This document shows positions 1-9,063 of a DNA stretch of 64,000 nt, in pieces. The translations under genes were made by a program, and so were the position numbers. Source of the DNA: Desulfurella amilsii (GTDB lineage Bacteria; Campylobacterota_A; Desulfurellia; Desulfurellales; Desulfurellaceae); assembly GCF_002119425.1 (NCBI RefSeq), contig NZ_MDSU01000018.1:310001-374000 (forward strand), written 5' to 3'. The notes beneath the pieces are model-generated. The model saw only the letters and a program-made list of their open reading frames with translations. It was not told where the DNA came from and searched no databases. Positions within the stretch are counted from its first letter, which is position 1. Every line of letters begins with the position of its first letter.

Positions 1-1205
1 CGATACTTTCTGTGCCTTTAACGCTTGTAGGCACATACGGCATATTTAGAATTTTATCTTTAGAAAAATCATACACACTTGCAATTTTGGCGATAATACT
101 GGGTTCTTTGAGTGCCTTTTGGGGCGCTTTGCAATCAGCAAGAGAAACTCAGTTAAAAACGCTACCTGCATATTCGACCGTAGAAAACAATGGCATGATA
201 TTAGCAAGCCTTGGCGTAAGCATGCTTGCACAATACAGTCAATTAACAGTGTTATCAGAGTTTTCTTACCTTACAACGCTTTTTTTGATAATATCTCACT
301 CTTTCTCAAAAACAACAATGTTCTTGTCAATTGGACATGCAAAAGAAACGCTTGGGAAAGAAACAATAGATGACGTAAGAGGTATCTTAAAAAATGTTAG
401 TAAATCTGCTGGCTTTGGCATACTAATTTCTGGCTTATCATTTAGTGCAGTACCTCCTTTAGTAGGTTTTGTCTCTGAGTGGATGCTGCTTGAGAGCCTA
501 TTCCAATCGTACAAATTCTCTGACGCCACATTTAAATTAATTATTACATTTACAGGTATACTAATTGCCCTTGCGATAGGACTTAGCTCGTTTGGTATAA
601 AGAAACTGATTGGTTTTTCAAGTTTGGGTGAATTTAGCTCTAAAATTAAAAAAATCCCGGACTTTAGTATCAAACTAGCCGAGAATACAATGAGCGCCCT
701 TGTAGTTATAAGTGGTATTTTCTCGTTTGTAATTCTAATTTATCTTGGATATGGTAATTTATTAAATGGTCTTTTGGGGGTTTTCAAACCTGCCTTAATT
801 GTTTCAAGCAAACCAGTTTTTGGTGTTTTATCACCCTTTATGTTCGCTGTTGTGTTTGTGTTTTTGCTCATTGTTGTATTATTGCTTAAATTTTCAAACA
901 AAGATACAAAGACTACTATGCCGTGGGTTGGCGGTCTTGCTCTAAAAGACAATGAATTATACAACACGCGAGGTTATTCATTTATAGTAGAATATGTTCT
1001 AAGAGGTATTTACAGGACCAAAGAGAAAAAAACATACGTAGAAAGCTACGATATCTCAAACTCTATATACGATTTTTTGGAACGCTTATTTAAAAAATTG
1101 AGTTCTACCATATCAAAAATTATAATGAATGGTCACTTGTATTATTATGTAACATATATTGTGGCAATATTTATTATTGCATTGTTTGTTTTTAAATTTA
1201 ATTAA
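1..1205 (+). CDS. HyfB/HycC-like proton-translocating membrane subunit (3' part)
   Basis: The reading frame is open to the left edge, so the N-terminus lies outside the window; the GTG at 12 is only an internal codon. The protein has many hydrophobic segments and belongs to the proton-conducting transporter family (PF00361) shared by NuoL and the HyfB/HycC subunits of group 4 hydrogenases. The stretch with LPAYSTVENNGMI and HSFSKTTMFL, followed by PPLVGFVSEW, resembles HyfB/HycC (AYHSIENIG, HALFKSLLF) more than NuoL. It would sit in the cytoplasmic membrane and couple electron flow in a hydrogenase-like complex to ion translocation. The partner subunits are presumably upstream. A terminator-like hairpin follows at once, so it is probably the last gene of its operon. 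Confidence 0.8.
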   Translation, partial: ILSVPLTLVGTYGIFRILSLEKSYTLAILAIILGSLSAFWGALQSARETQLKTLPAYSTVENNGMILASLGVSMLAQYSQLTVLSEFSYLTTLFLIISHSFSKTTMFLSIGHAKETLGKETIDDVRGILKNVSKSAGFGILISGLSFSAVPPLVGFVSEWMLLESLFQSYKFSDATFKLIITFTGILIALAIGLSSFGIKKLIGFSSLGEFSSKIKKIPDFSIKLAENTMSALVVISGIFSFVILIYLGYGNLLNGLLGVFKPALIVSSKPVFGVLSPFMFAVVFVFLLIVVLLLKFSNKDTKTTMPWVGGLALKDNELYNTRGYSFIVEYVLRGIYRTKEKKTYVESYDISNSIYDFLERLFKKLSSTISKIIMNGHLYYYVTYIVAIFIIALFVFKFN

Positions 1206-1225
1206 ACCCATCAGCCTTTTTAAGT

Positions 1226-1255
1226 CCCCCAAAATATTGGGGGCATATTTATTTT
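1226..1255 (+). terminator. Intrinsic terminator after the HyfB-like gene
   Basis: CCCCCAA and TTGGGGG form a 7-bp stem around a 4-nt loop (1226-1243). A T-rich tail follows at 1244-1255. It ends the upstream gene, but its right arm also lies just before the next start codon at 1256. Confidence 0.7.
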
Positions 1256-1633
1256 ATGAAATGGTATTGTCCTTATTGCTGGAAACCGATAGATAAAGAC
1301 ACAACACAATGTTCACATTGCGGGCATAATTTAAGTGAATTTGAAAAAATTTCTTATGAGGATAAACTGATTTTAGCACTCAAAAACCCTATACGAGAAT
1401 ACAGAATGTTTTCAATTTACATGCTTGGGCAAATTGGAAGTACAAAAGCAATCAAACATTTGTGCGAACTTTCACAGTTAAGCGCTGATACGATAGAACT
1501 CTTATATATTGCAAAAACGCTCAAATACATAAACACGCAGGAGTCGCTAAATTGCCTGCATCAGCTAAGAGAAAAAAACAATGCACTGCTAAATAACTTT
1601 ATTAATAAATTGGAGGCTAAAGATGGAGATTGA
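1256..1633 (+). CDS. Zinc-ribbon protein with HEAT-like helices
   Basis: This 125-residue protein opens with a zinc ribbon (CPYC near residue 5, CSHC near residue 19). It continues with alpha-helical sequence resembling a HEAT or PBS-lyase-type repeat (MFSIYMLGQIGSTKAIKHL). No enzyme motif is visible and I cannot assign a function; a scaffold or regulatory adaptor is possible. The start is unusual because no standard ribosome binding site precedes it. The only G-run is the right arm of the terminator hairpin, about 12 nt upstream. Its end overlaps the next gene by 11 nt, so the two are probably co-translated. Confidence 0.7.
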   Translation: MKWYCPYCWKPIDKDTTQCSHCGHNLSEFEKISYEDKLILALKNPIREYRMFSIYMLGQIGSTKAIKHLCELSQLSADTIELLYIAKTLKYINTQESLNCLHQLREKNNALLNNFINKLEAKDGD

Positions 1634-2090
1634 AATTTTTGGTATGGGAAGTGTATCTTTTAAGCGCATTATACTAGATTTCAACGGTACACTAGCAGTT
1701 AGCGGTGTGCTAAAAGAAGGTATAAAAAACATCTTAGAGAAACTTTCCAAAGAATTTGAGATCCATGTTGTAACAGGTGATACTTTTTCAAGTGCAAAAG
1801 AGCAATTAAAAGACTTAGATGTCAAGACCGTCATTGCACCACTAATAAACCAAACAGCATTTAAATTAGACTACGCTAAGTCCATTGGGCTTTCAAATTT
1901 AGTGGCTATCGGTAACGGTAAAAATGACTCATTGATGCTAAAACACGCCCACCTTGGAATTTGTGTGATTGGTCAAGAAGGTGCAAGCATTGAAGCAATC
2001 CAAAATAGCGATATAGTTGTATGTGATATAATATCAGCACTTGAGCTATTTGTTTATCCAAAAAGACTCGTTGCAACGCTTAGAACTTAA
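1623..2090 (+). CDS. HAD-family hydrolase, soluble P-type-ATPase-like
   Basis: This small 155-residue HAD-superfamily protein has motif I DFNGT (nucleophile Asp in DxNGT), motif II VTGDT, and a C-terminal GNGKNDSLML that supplies the acidic motif IV. The pattern resembles the soluble P-type-ATPase-like phosphatase subgroup, so it probably hydrolyses a phosphate ester in the cytoplasm; the substrate is unknown. The start is ATG 1623, with GGAGG about 8 nt upstream inside the end of the zinc-ribbon gene. Its end meets a convergent gene with no spacer and no obvious terminator between them. Confidence 0.8.
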   Translation: MEIEIFGMGSVSFKRIILDFNGTLAVSGVLKEGIKNILEKLSKEFEIHVVTGDTFSSAKEQLKDLDVKTVIAPLINQTAFKLDYAKSIGLSNLVAIGNGKNDSLMLKHAHLGICVIGQEGASIEAIQNSDIVVCDIISALELFVYPKRLVATLRT

Positions 2091-3074
2091 TTATTTTTCG
2101 ACTAGATGCGAAAGCTCATACATGCAAAAAGGGAATTGGTTTCTTGATATATTGGAATTTTTTAAGAATACAAAGGAGACTTTTTGAGCGTATATTCCTT
2201 GGAAACCGTCAAATACTTTTGATGAGACAAGGTATATTTTAGCCGAATCGGCGTTTATCTGAGCTTGCCTTTCCAATAAAGCATTCCTGAATATGCGCGT
2301 TTTGTAAATGGTAATTTGTGAGTACCTATCGGCCAAAATCCCGCTGTTATTATCAAAGATAAAGCTGTTTAAAACTTTCAAGCTGCTTTGTTTTGTTGCA
2401 TAAATTACAAAAGAGTTTTTGCCAGCATACAGCAAAGATTCTGTGAGTTTTCCTTTTGAGTTTTCAATGTATACTTGAGAGAAATCTTGGTTTAACAAAG
2501 AATTATCGTAAATTTTAGCTTTTCTTATGGAAAATCTGCAATTTTCTAAATGTATGGCGCTAGCATCATTTAATAATATTTCTGTGCTGTCTAAGCTTAT
2601 AAATGAGTTTTTTGCAAACAATGCAGTTGAATTTACGCCTTTTGTAATCCTTGAGTGTAAAATATTTGCTTTAGAATTTTCAAGCGATATTTGGGCACTA
2701 AATATTTCAAAGCCGTTGATACAAATATCACAGTTTTCGATATCAACTGCTGAGCCCACAGCACTAACTGCATACTCTTTATTGTAGGAAAGCCTTGATT
2801 CTCTAATTATTAAACTGCTATTTCTTGATCTTACCGCCACATTTGCGTTTTGAATGAAGCAATTTGTTATTTTTACCTTAGCGTTTTGTGCAAAAAGGCC
2901 AATATTTGCTTTTTTGCACCTATAAAACACTATCTTGCAATTTTCAAAAATTACCCTACAGCCAATACACGCAATACCAACTTGAGATCTAACTAAAAAA
3001 ATAGTATTCTCAAATTTAATGTCTTCCTTTATAGCTAAAGCTTTATCAATCCTAACTACTTTGCGCTTCACCAT
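2091..3074 (-). CDS. Right-handed parallel beta-helix repeat protein
   Basis: The 327-residue protein consists of short repeated strands of the type ITNCFIQNANVAVRSRNSSL and VLNSFIFDNNSGILA. These are typical of right-handed beta-helix proteins (pectate-lyase-like fold). There is no signal peptide or membrane segment, so it is probably cytoplasmic, and no catalytic residues can be named. It is the last gene of the fluoride-riboswitch operon. Its start overlaps the enolase stop by 23 nt, which implies translational coupling. Its role is unknown; the repeats could act as a scaffold. It meets the HAD gene tail to tail. Confidence 0.7.
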   Translation of the reverse strand: MVKRKVVRIDKALAIKEDIKFENTIFLVRSQVGIACIGCRVIFENCKIVFYRCKKANIGLFAQNAKVKITNCFIQNANVAVRSRNSSLIIRESRLSYNKEYAVSAVGSAVDIENCDICINGFEIFSAQISLENSKANILHSRITKGVNSTALFAKNSFISLDSTEILLNDASAIHLENCRFSIRKAKIYDNSLLNQDFSQVYIENSKGKLTESLLYAGKNSFVIYATKQSSLKVLNSFIFDNNSGILADRYSQITIYKTRIFRNALLERQAQINADSAKIYLVSSKVFDGFQGIYAQKVSFVFLKNSNISRNQFPFCMYELSHLVEK

Positions 3075-4353
3075 TGGATTTTTTCAAAATACTTTTGCCT
3101 GCAAAAACAGACTTGCCACTAAGAAACTCCTCTATACGCAACAGTTGATTGTACTTTTCTACACGCTCACCCCTTGCTGGCGCACCAGTTTTTATGTGGC
3201 CTAAACCTAACCCCACAACAAAATCTGCTATAAAACTATCTGTTGTTTCTCCACTTCTATGAGACACAAAACAACCCCAATTATGTTGTCTGGCAAAATT
3301 TACCACATCTATGGTCTCAGATAGTGTGCCAATCTGATTTAGTTTTATCAAAACGGCATTTGCAATGTTATCTAAAACGCCTTTTTTAACGATATTTAAG
3401 TTTGTTACAAATATATCATCGCCTACAATTTCAATGTTTCTGCCAAGCCTGTCATTCAGTATTTTCCAATTATCCCAATCATACTCAGCAAGCCCATCTT
3501 CTAGTAATACAACTGGGTAGTCATTGACAATTTTTTCATAATAATCAATCATAGAAATTGAGTCTAACTCTAAATTTTGATTTTTTAATATATATTTGCC
3601 GTCTTTGTAAAACTCGCTTGAAGCTGGGTCTATCGCAAAACCTACATCTCTACCAATACTTAAGCCAACATTTTCAACTGCCTTAGAGATTAAATCAAGC
3701 GGCTCTTCATTTGAGCTCACAAGCGGTACAAAACCGCCTTCGTCGCCCACACTTACATTGTAGCGTTTTTCCTTAAGCAAGCTTTTTAGGGATTGGTAAA
3801 TCTCGCTTCCCCATTCGTAGCTTTCTTCAAAGCTTTTAGCACCATAAGGCGCAATCATATATTCCTGAAAATCAGCACCCTGCCAATTGGCATGCACACC
3901 GCCATTTATGATATTCATAAAAGGCACTGGCAATAAATTTGCACCAAGACCCCCAATGTAGCTAAAAAGTGGTAAGTTTGCATAAATACTAGCTGCCCTA
4001 CACACAGCTAGCGATACACCAAGTATTGCATTTGCGCCTAAATTTGACTTATCTTTAGTGCCATCTAATGAGATTAAAAGTTCGTCAATTTCTCTTTGTT
4101 TTGTTACATCCATGCCTATAATTTCTGGTGCGATAATGGAATTAACATTATTAACAGCCATTTTCACACCTTTGCCAAAAAAATGCTTTTTGTCATTATC
4201 GCGCAACTCAAATGCCTCTTTTGAACCAACCGATGCGCCAGAAGGCACGCCTGTTCTTACAAAAATACCGTTTTCAAGTGTGCAATCCACTTCAATCGTT
4301 GGGTTTGACCTTGAGTCTAAAATCTGTCTTGCTTTAACTTGAGAAATTTTCAT
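3052..4353 (-). CDS. eno: Enolase
   Basis: Enolase (phosphopyruvate hydratase) interconverts 2-phosphoglycerate and phosphoenolpyruvate. The 433-residue length is normal. The N-terminal mobile loop PSGASVGSKEA, metal-site sequences such as VLLEDG and GDDIFVTN, the catalytic lysine region LIKLNQIGTLSET and SHRSGETTD are all present. A GGAG lies 7 nt before ATG 4353. It is the fourth gene of an operon led by a fluoride riboswitch, only 4 nt after a MutS-like gene. This placement is meaningful, because enolase is classically inhibited by fluoride with phosphate. Raised enolase would then be a fluoride-tolerance response. Confidence 0.97.
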   Translation of the reverse strand: MKISQVKARQILDSRSNPTIEVDCTLENGIFVRTGVPSGASVGSKEAFELRDNDKKHFFGKGVKMAVNNVNSIIAPEIIGMDVTKQREIDELLISLDGTKDKSNLGANAILGVSLAVCRAASIYANLPLFSYIGGLGANLLPVPFMNIINGGVHANWQGADFQEYMIAPYGAKSFEESYEWGSEIYQSLKSLLKEKRYNVSVGDEGGFVPLVSSNEEPLDLISKAVENVGLSIGRDVGFAIDPASSEFYKDGKYILKNQNLELDSISMIDYYEKIVNDYPVVLLEDGLAEYDWDNWKILNDRLGRNIEIVGDDIFVTNLNIVKKGVLDNIANAVLIKLNQIGTLSETIDVVNFARQHNWGCFVSHRSGETTDSFIADFVVGLGLGHIKTGAPARGERVEKYNQLLRIEEFLSGKSVFAGKSILKKSNGEAQSS

Positions 4354-4357
4354 AACA

Positions 4358-5851
4358 CTACTCCTTATTAAAAATTTTTTTAAATAAATCTTCAGCGTAA
4401 CTTTTTGCTTGTGGCTTTGATTCTATAATCTTAAATGTCCTTGTGCCATCGGGATTTCTCTGTGCCTTTAAAAACATTACATTATTAGAGTTTTCTTTGT
4501 TTATTAAAGAAGCAAATTCCCAAAGGTGCGTAACAAAAAAAATCCTAATTTTCTTTTCAATTAAACCTTCTGTGATGTATTTTGCTATTATCGAAGCCTC
4601 GTGGTCATTTGTTGAAGAAAATGATTCATTAAAAAGCACTAATGCGTGAGGCTTTAGAAAATCCACGATGTTGCTCAAACGCTTTAGTTCTTCGTCGAAT
4701 TTTCCGCTTTTTAGTGTTTTATCTTCCTGTCTTTTAAAATGCGTAAAAATACCGCTTGACAAACTGTACTCAAAAGATTTGGCAGCTACAAACATGCCGC
4801 ATTGGCTAAAAAGGCAAGCTTGCCCAATGCTGCGCAAAAAAGTCGTCTTACCACCCATATTGGCACCTGTAATCAAAACCAAATCTTTATAGTTTACACA
4901 TAGTCTGTTTGCTACCACAAGACCCTTTTTTACCAAAGCTAAGCTAGGCTCACTTAAGTCTTCAAAAGATAAAACTCTCTCGCTTTGAGAGTAAATAACT
5001 GGAAAGCATAAACTAATGCCTATTTCTTGAAGTTTCTCGTATAGTTGGTTACAAGCTAGATAAAACGTTAACTCGACTTTTAACTGATTAAAAAAATCCA
5101 ATAAGTAATAAACAGCATTTGCCAATATATTTGCAATTTTGTTAAGAGAATTATTTTTAAGTTCTGATAAAGCCCTAAAGCCACCTTCGTCGCGCTCTGG
5201 TATGTATATTGTATAAGCACTCTTTGACTTAAGAATTGATTTGAGAAAACTCTGCTTTTCTTTTTTAGGGTACATTATTTGAAAAAATGAAGGCTTTGCA
5301 GACATATTAAGCTTTGAACTTATTGAAATACCATCTTCAAACCTTAAATGTTTCAATATTGAGTCAACTCTATCTAAATATTCATCGCTTAATTTTGTTT
5401 TTATACGGCTAAAAAATAACTGAAAGCCTTGAGATCTAAAATTTAATTCACTCTCAAGAATAATATTTTTAAGTTTTTTTAAAATATCAAAAAAGTCTTC
5501 TAAAACTTGCCTTGAGCTATATACAATTGAATCTGGATGCTTTATAAAAATGCCAAATAGACTCTCTTTTTCTTTTTTTATAGCTTCTATTGAAAGCTCA
5601 TACATGGCTTTTACCGTTTCTTTATTATTTATACAATCTTTCAGTACGTTTTGTCTATAAATAACTTCTTCTTTATCTTTTAAGCTTAAAAGTATCCCTG
5701 TTTTAATAACTTTATATGTAAACTCATCTTTGTTGCTGGCCGCTTCAAAAATAACATCCAGCCCCAAATCGCTTACTAAATCTTCCAAATACTGAGGCAA
5801 ACTTTCTTTATAATCGAATTTTTTTTCTTTAAACATCAAATAAGCTTGCAT
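4358..5851 (-). CDS. MutS-like ATPase without mismatch-recognition domain (second copy)
   Basis: At 497 residues this is much shorter than MutS or MutS2. It has a helical region followed by the MutS domain V ATPase: Walker A TGANMGGKTT, then ALVLFNESFSSTND where MutS proteins usually have a DE Walker B, and a trailing FVTHLWEF. The Asp-to-Asn change in NES is shared with its neighbour. No N-terminal mismatch-binding domain or C-terminal Smr nuclease domain is seen. I chose ATG 5851, preceded by AAAGGAT, over an upstream in-frame ATG at 5869. It overlaps the other MutS-like gene by 23 nt and lies 4 nt before eno. A DNA repair role is unproven. Confidence 0.85.
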   Translation of the reverse strand: MQAYLMFKEKKFDYKESLPQYLEDLVSDLGLDVIFEAASNKDEFTYKVIKTGILLSLKDKEEVIYRQNVLKDCINNKETVKAMYELSIEAIKKEKESLFGIFIKHPDSIVYSSRQVLEDFFDILKKLKNIILESELNFRSQGFQLFFSRIKTKLSDEYLDRVDSILKHLRFEDGISISSKLNMSAKPSFFQIMYPKKEKQSFLKSILKSKSAYTIYIPERDEGGFRALSELKNNSLNKIANILANAVYYLLDFFNQLKVELTFYLACNQLYEKLQEIGISLCFPVIYSQSERVLSFEDLSEPSLALVKKGLVVANRLCVNYKDLVLITGANMGGKTTFLRSIGQACLFSQCGMFVAAKSFEYSLSSGIFTHFKRQEDKTLKSGKFDEELKRLSNIVDFLKPHALVLFNESFSSTNDHEASIIAKYITEGLIEKKIRIFFVTHLWEFASLINKENSNNVMFLKAQRNPDGTRTFKIIESKPQAKSYAEDLFKKIFNKE

Positions 5852-7349
5852 TTTTAATCCTTTGGTCAATGTCTTTTTTTGTTAAATGGTATTTTGAAAC
5901 AATAGACATTGCATAAGCCAAACCATCTGGGGGTTTTCTTACAATCTTAAATGTTCTATTTTGATTTTGATCGATCGCTGCAACAAAACTTGCTGTTTTT
6001 TCTGTTTTGCATAACTCATCCATAAAGGTAACCCAAATACACACACAGCCCTTTTCCAATATTATTTTTAGAACCTGTTTACTCAAAAATAAAGCGTCAT
6101 CGTATGTTGTAGAAGAAAAAATCTCGTTTAATATAAGTATGCTGTCACTTGCCGTATTATCTAAAATTTTCTTTATTCTTATTAAATCATTTTCTAAACG
6201 GCTTCTTAGGCTTTGAACTTGCTCTTGCCTTTCAAAACAAGACCAAATATTATCAAACAAAAATATCTGTGCTTTGGTTGCTGGAACCTTTAAGCCCAAT
6301 TTTGATAAATGAGTAATCTGGCCAATACACCTTACAAAAGTAGTTTTTCCTCCCTGATTCGGACCTGTGATAATAGCTATTTTTTCGCTTTTTTGGATAT
6401 TAAAATCATTTCTTGCGCAAATTTTATTATTTTTTATGAATTCATCTGCTAAGTCTATATCACATGCGTTTTCTATATATATGGTTTCTTTAGAAAACTC
6501 TGGGTAGCTAAACTTAATATTATTTTTCTCAAAGTGCTTCATATAACCCAAGAATGCAAAATAAAACTGTATCTGGTCGACAAATGTTTCTATTATTTTG
6601 TCAATAAAATCTTGCATTTGATTAAAAAAACCGTCAAGACGCGTAAAAATGTCTGGATAAAGTTTTTCTACTTTTTCCAATATCTGATATTCTATATGAT
6701 TTATGTCTGTGCTTTGTTTAAAAATAGTGTATTCTTTGTCTACATTTCCTACTAAGTGCAAAAAAGTATCTATTACATCTTGCTCAAAATCATTTACATT
6801 ATCGTCACTTATTGTGATAGCTGCATCTTTGATTAATATATTGAATTTAATACTTAGTAATTTTTCTTCTAACTCTGCGGCTGTGTCTGATAAATTTACA
6901 AAATCTGGTTTTTTGGTATAATTTGTTAGATAATTTATAAAAGCTTTTAAGCCTTGTGATTTAAAATCTAACTCTAAGGATTTTCTTTGCAAGTAAAAAA
7001 TAGCACTACAGTAATTATTTACCGCATTTAAAAAACAAAACTGCTTTTCATACTTGTAAAAGGACTTTTCAGATTTTGCTAGCAAATCGTTTACTGTTTC
7101 AAACTGGGAGCAAAAATTATCAAATACGTTAAAAATTTCTGAGTTTTCTAAATCCATTAACACTTTATGCCTATACTCAATATCTTCCAAATTATTAAGT
7201 GTTGTAAAAAAATATGGTTTTAAAGTATATTTGGGCTTAATTGCAACAATTTGCTCAATAATTTTGTCTAAGTTCAAGTCGTAAAAATATTCTGGCTGAT
7301 TTTCAGCCAATTTAGTCGGTTTTTTAAATAAAATGCTAAAATTTTCCAT
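5829..7349 (-). CDS. MutS-like ATPase without mismatch-recognition domain (first copy)
   Basis: This 506-residue paralogue of the next gene has the same layout: a long helical lever-like region, then a C-terminal MutS-type ATPase. Walker A is TGPNQGGKTTF, the Walker B position reads ILNEIFSSTT with Asn-Glu instead of Asp-Glu, and WVTFMDEL follows. The copies differ strongly in their N-terminal halves, so this is an old duplication, possibly a heterodimer like eukaryotic MSH pairs. Its start overlaps the GTPase stop by 14 nt with only a weak ribosome binding site, suggesting coupled translation. MutS-related genes are a known gene class behind fluoride riboswitches. Confidence 0.85.
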   Translation of the reverse strand: MENFSILFKKPTKLAENQPEYFYDLNLDKIIEQIVAIKPKYTLKPYFFTTLNNLEDIEYRHKVLMDLENSEIFNVFDNFCSQFETVNDLLAKSEKSFYKYEKQFCFLNAVNNYCSAIFYLQRKSLELDFKSQGLKAFINYLTNYTKKPDFVNLSDTAAELEEKLLSIKFNILIKDAAITISDDNVNDFEQDVIDTFLHLVGNVDKEYTIFKQSTDINHIEYQILEKVEKLYPDIFTRLDGFFNQMQDFIDKIIETFVDQIQFYFAFLGYMKHFEKNNIKFSYPEFSKETIYIENACDIDLADEFIKNNKICARNDFNIQKSEKIAIITGPNQGGKTTFVRCIGQITHLSKLGLKVPATKAQIFLFDNIWSCFERQEQVQSLRSRLENDLIRIKKILDNTASDSILILNEIFSSTTYDDALFLSKQVLKIILEKGCVCIWVTFMDELCKTEKTASFVAAIDQNQNRTFKIVRKPPDGLAYAMSIVSKYHLTKKDIDQRIKNASLFDV

Positions 7350-9063
7350 CTTGCTTTAGCTGATTTTTTAAATTTTCAAGATTAGTTCTAATTGACGACA
7401 ATGACTTGATACAATTATCAATTTTGTTAATCTCATTTTGCCTTTGCTCGTCATTTTGTTTCTGAAGAGCTGCGTTTAGTATATCTTTTATAGCATCAAT
7501 GTTTTGGTTTAGCTTTTCTTCAACTTGAGAGCTAAATTTTTGGGCGGTTTCTTTAATGCGCTTTACAAAATCATACCTTAACCTTCCGCAATGTCTGTCA
7601 AACAATTCTACACTGCGCTCACTAATGGATTTGTAAATTACTTTTTTGCCTAAAAATAATGGTAATTTACTCTTGAAAAAGTCGACCATTATGTCAAGCA
7701 CGCCAGGTTGCTCTTTTATAAGAAAATAAAATTCGCTTTTTTCAATCAATTGCTCTACTTGCGTGAGCTTTGAAAGCTCAACCTCAAATACTTCTTCAGC
7801 AGTTTTTGTGATATTGTCAATAAGGGCATTGATTTTTTCAAGAAGCTGGTTGTAAATATCTTCAACTAATTGTCCAATCTTTTGATTTTCAATCTGCAAA
7901 AATACCGAAAAGATCTCTTCTATTTGCCCTTGAAGGTAGGATTTTAATTGTTCGTTAAGCATTGAAGTGCTCGATGTGTTAAGTGTATTGAAATAATCGG
8001 TGATTTTTGATATTAATTGAGGCAGCTGTTCTTTTAGAGTTAAAATATCTTTATCTAAAACATTAATTACCTGTTTTGTCTTGTTTTCAAGCCAGTATAT
8101 ATACTCATCTAATTCAAGTTTTTCAAGAGAGTCTTCGAATAGCTTAATTTTTTCTTGTAGTTTTGCTTGACTCATTGATAGACTTGCTAAGTTAAGCTTA
8201 AAAAAGTTCATTTGCGTATCAATGTATCGTATGAGGTTATTTATAATTGAATACCAAAATACGCTTGCTTGCTCTTCTTTGATAAAGTTGTCCAGCCTAT
8301 GATAAAGCTTTTCTATATTTGATTGCTCTTGCTTGTCTTTGTTAGACTCAAATCTAGCTTCTTGAGCAAGTTTGGCAGATATAGGTATAATATCAACCTT
8401 TTTTGAAACTAAGTTCTCTATTACTGAACGGTTGAATTCAATGATTTCTTTTAGCTCATTTGGCTTAAAATTATCGATTTTATTTAACAAAAAGAAAAAT
8501 TTGTCTATATACTTTTGAGCATCTTTCAAAAATTCTATTTCTGCTTGTGTGATTGGTGGGTCTGGACTTAATACAAACAAACTTGCATCTGCTTTTGGTA
8601 AGAATTGATAAGAAACATCGCTGTTGTGTTCATATACTGAACCAATGCCCGGTGTGTCTATAATTCTTACAGAATTTTTTAAAAAATCAGCTGGGTAAAA
8701 TATCTCAACATATTCCACATTTAATTTATTGTTTGGGTTGTACTTTTCTGTTACAAAAAAGCTAATCTCATTAAGCTCTATATTTTTGCATGAACCACCT
8801 TTAAAACATACAACTGCTTTTTGCTCGCCGTAGTTTATTATTGTAACAATAGAAGTAAGAGGCAATACAGATATAGGCAGTATGTCTTTGCCAATCAAAG
8901 CATTTATAAGTGTTGATTTACCTCGTTTGAATTGTCCTATGACAACAAAGTTAAACTGCTTGGATTGGATTTTATCTTCTATGGCACTCAAATGGGAAAA
9001 ATCAAGTGGTAGAGCTTTTAATGCTTGAATTGAACTTTGAATCGCCTGCTCGAGGTTAACCAT
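7336..9063 (-). CDS. Dynamin-like GTPase
   Basis: The 575-residue protein has a full GTPase domain: G1 GQFKRGKST (residues 43-51), G3 DTPGIGS and G4 NKID. Long amphipathic, coiled-coil-prone helices follow to the C-terminus. This is the architecture of bacterial dynamin-like proteins, which bind and remodel membranes. A mildly hydrophobic stretch near FFKSKLPLFLG could be a membrane paddle. It is the first gene after the fluoride riboswitch, so its ribosome binding site (GGGGAGGGG, 9070-9078) is the one directly switched. A role in membrane maintenance under fluoride stress is inference. Confidence 0.85.
   Translation of the reverse strand: MVNLEQAIQSSIQALKALPLDFSHLSAIEDKIQSKQFNFVVIGQFKRGKSTLINALIGKDILPISVLPLTSIVTIINYGEQKAVVCFKGGSCKNIELNEISFFVTEKYNPNNKLNVEYVEIFYPADFLKNSVRIIDTPGIGSVYEHNSDVSYQFLPKADASLFVLSPDPPITQAEIEFLKDAQKYIDKFFFLLNKIDNFKPNELKEIIEFNRSVIENLVSKKVDIIPISAKLAQEARFESNKDKQEQSNIEKLYHRLDNFIKEEQASVFWYSIINNLIRYIDTQMNFFKLNLASLSMSQAKLQEKIKLFEDSLEKLELDEYIYWLENKTKQVINVLDKDILTLKEQLPQLISKITDYFNTLNTSSTSMLNEQLKSYLQGQIEEIFSVFLQIENQKIGQLVEDIYNQLLEKINALIDNITKTAEEVFEVELSKLTQVEQLIEKSEFYFLIKEQPGVLDIMVDFFKSKLPLFLGKKVIYKSISERSVELFDRHCGRLRYDFVKRIKETAQKFSSQVEEKLNQNIDAIKDILNAALQKQNDEQRQNEINKIDNCIKSLSSIRTNLENLKNQLKQDGKF

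Noticed and set aside
5829-7349. Two MutS-like genes as one MutS2 broken by a frameshift
   Set aside because: Each has its own complete ATPase domain with Walker A and the NE motif, so they are paralogues rather than halves.
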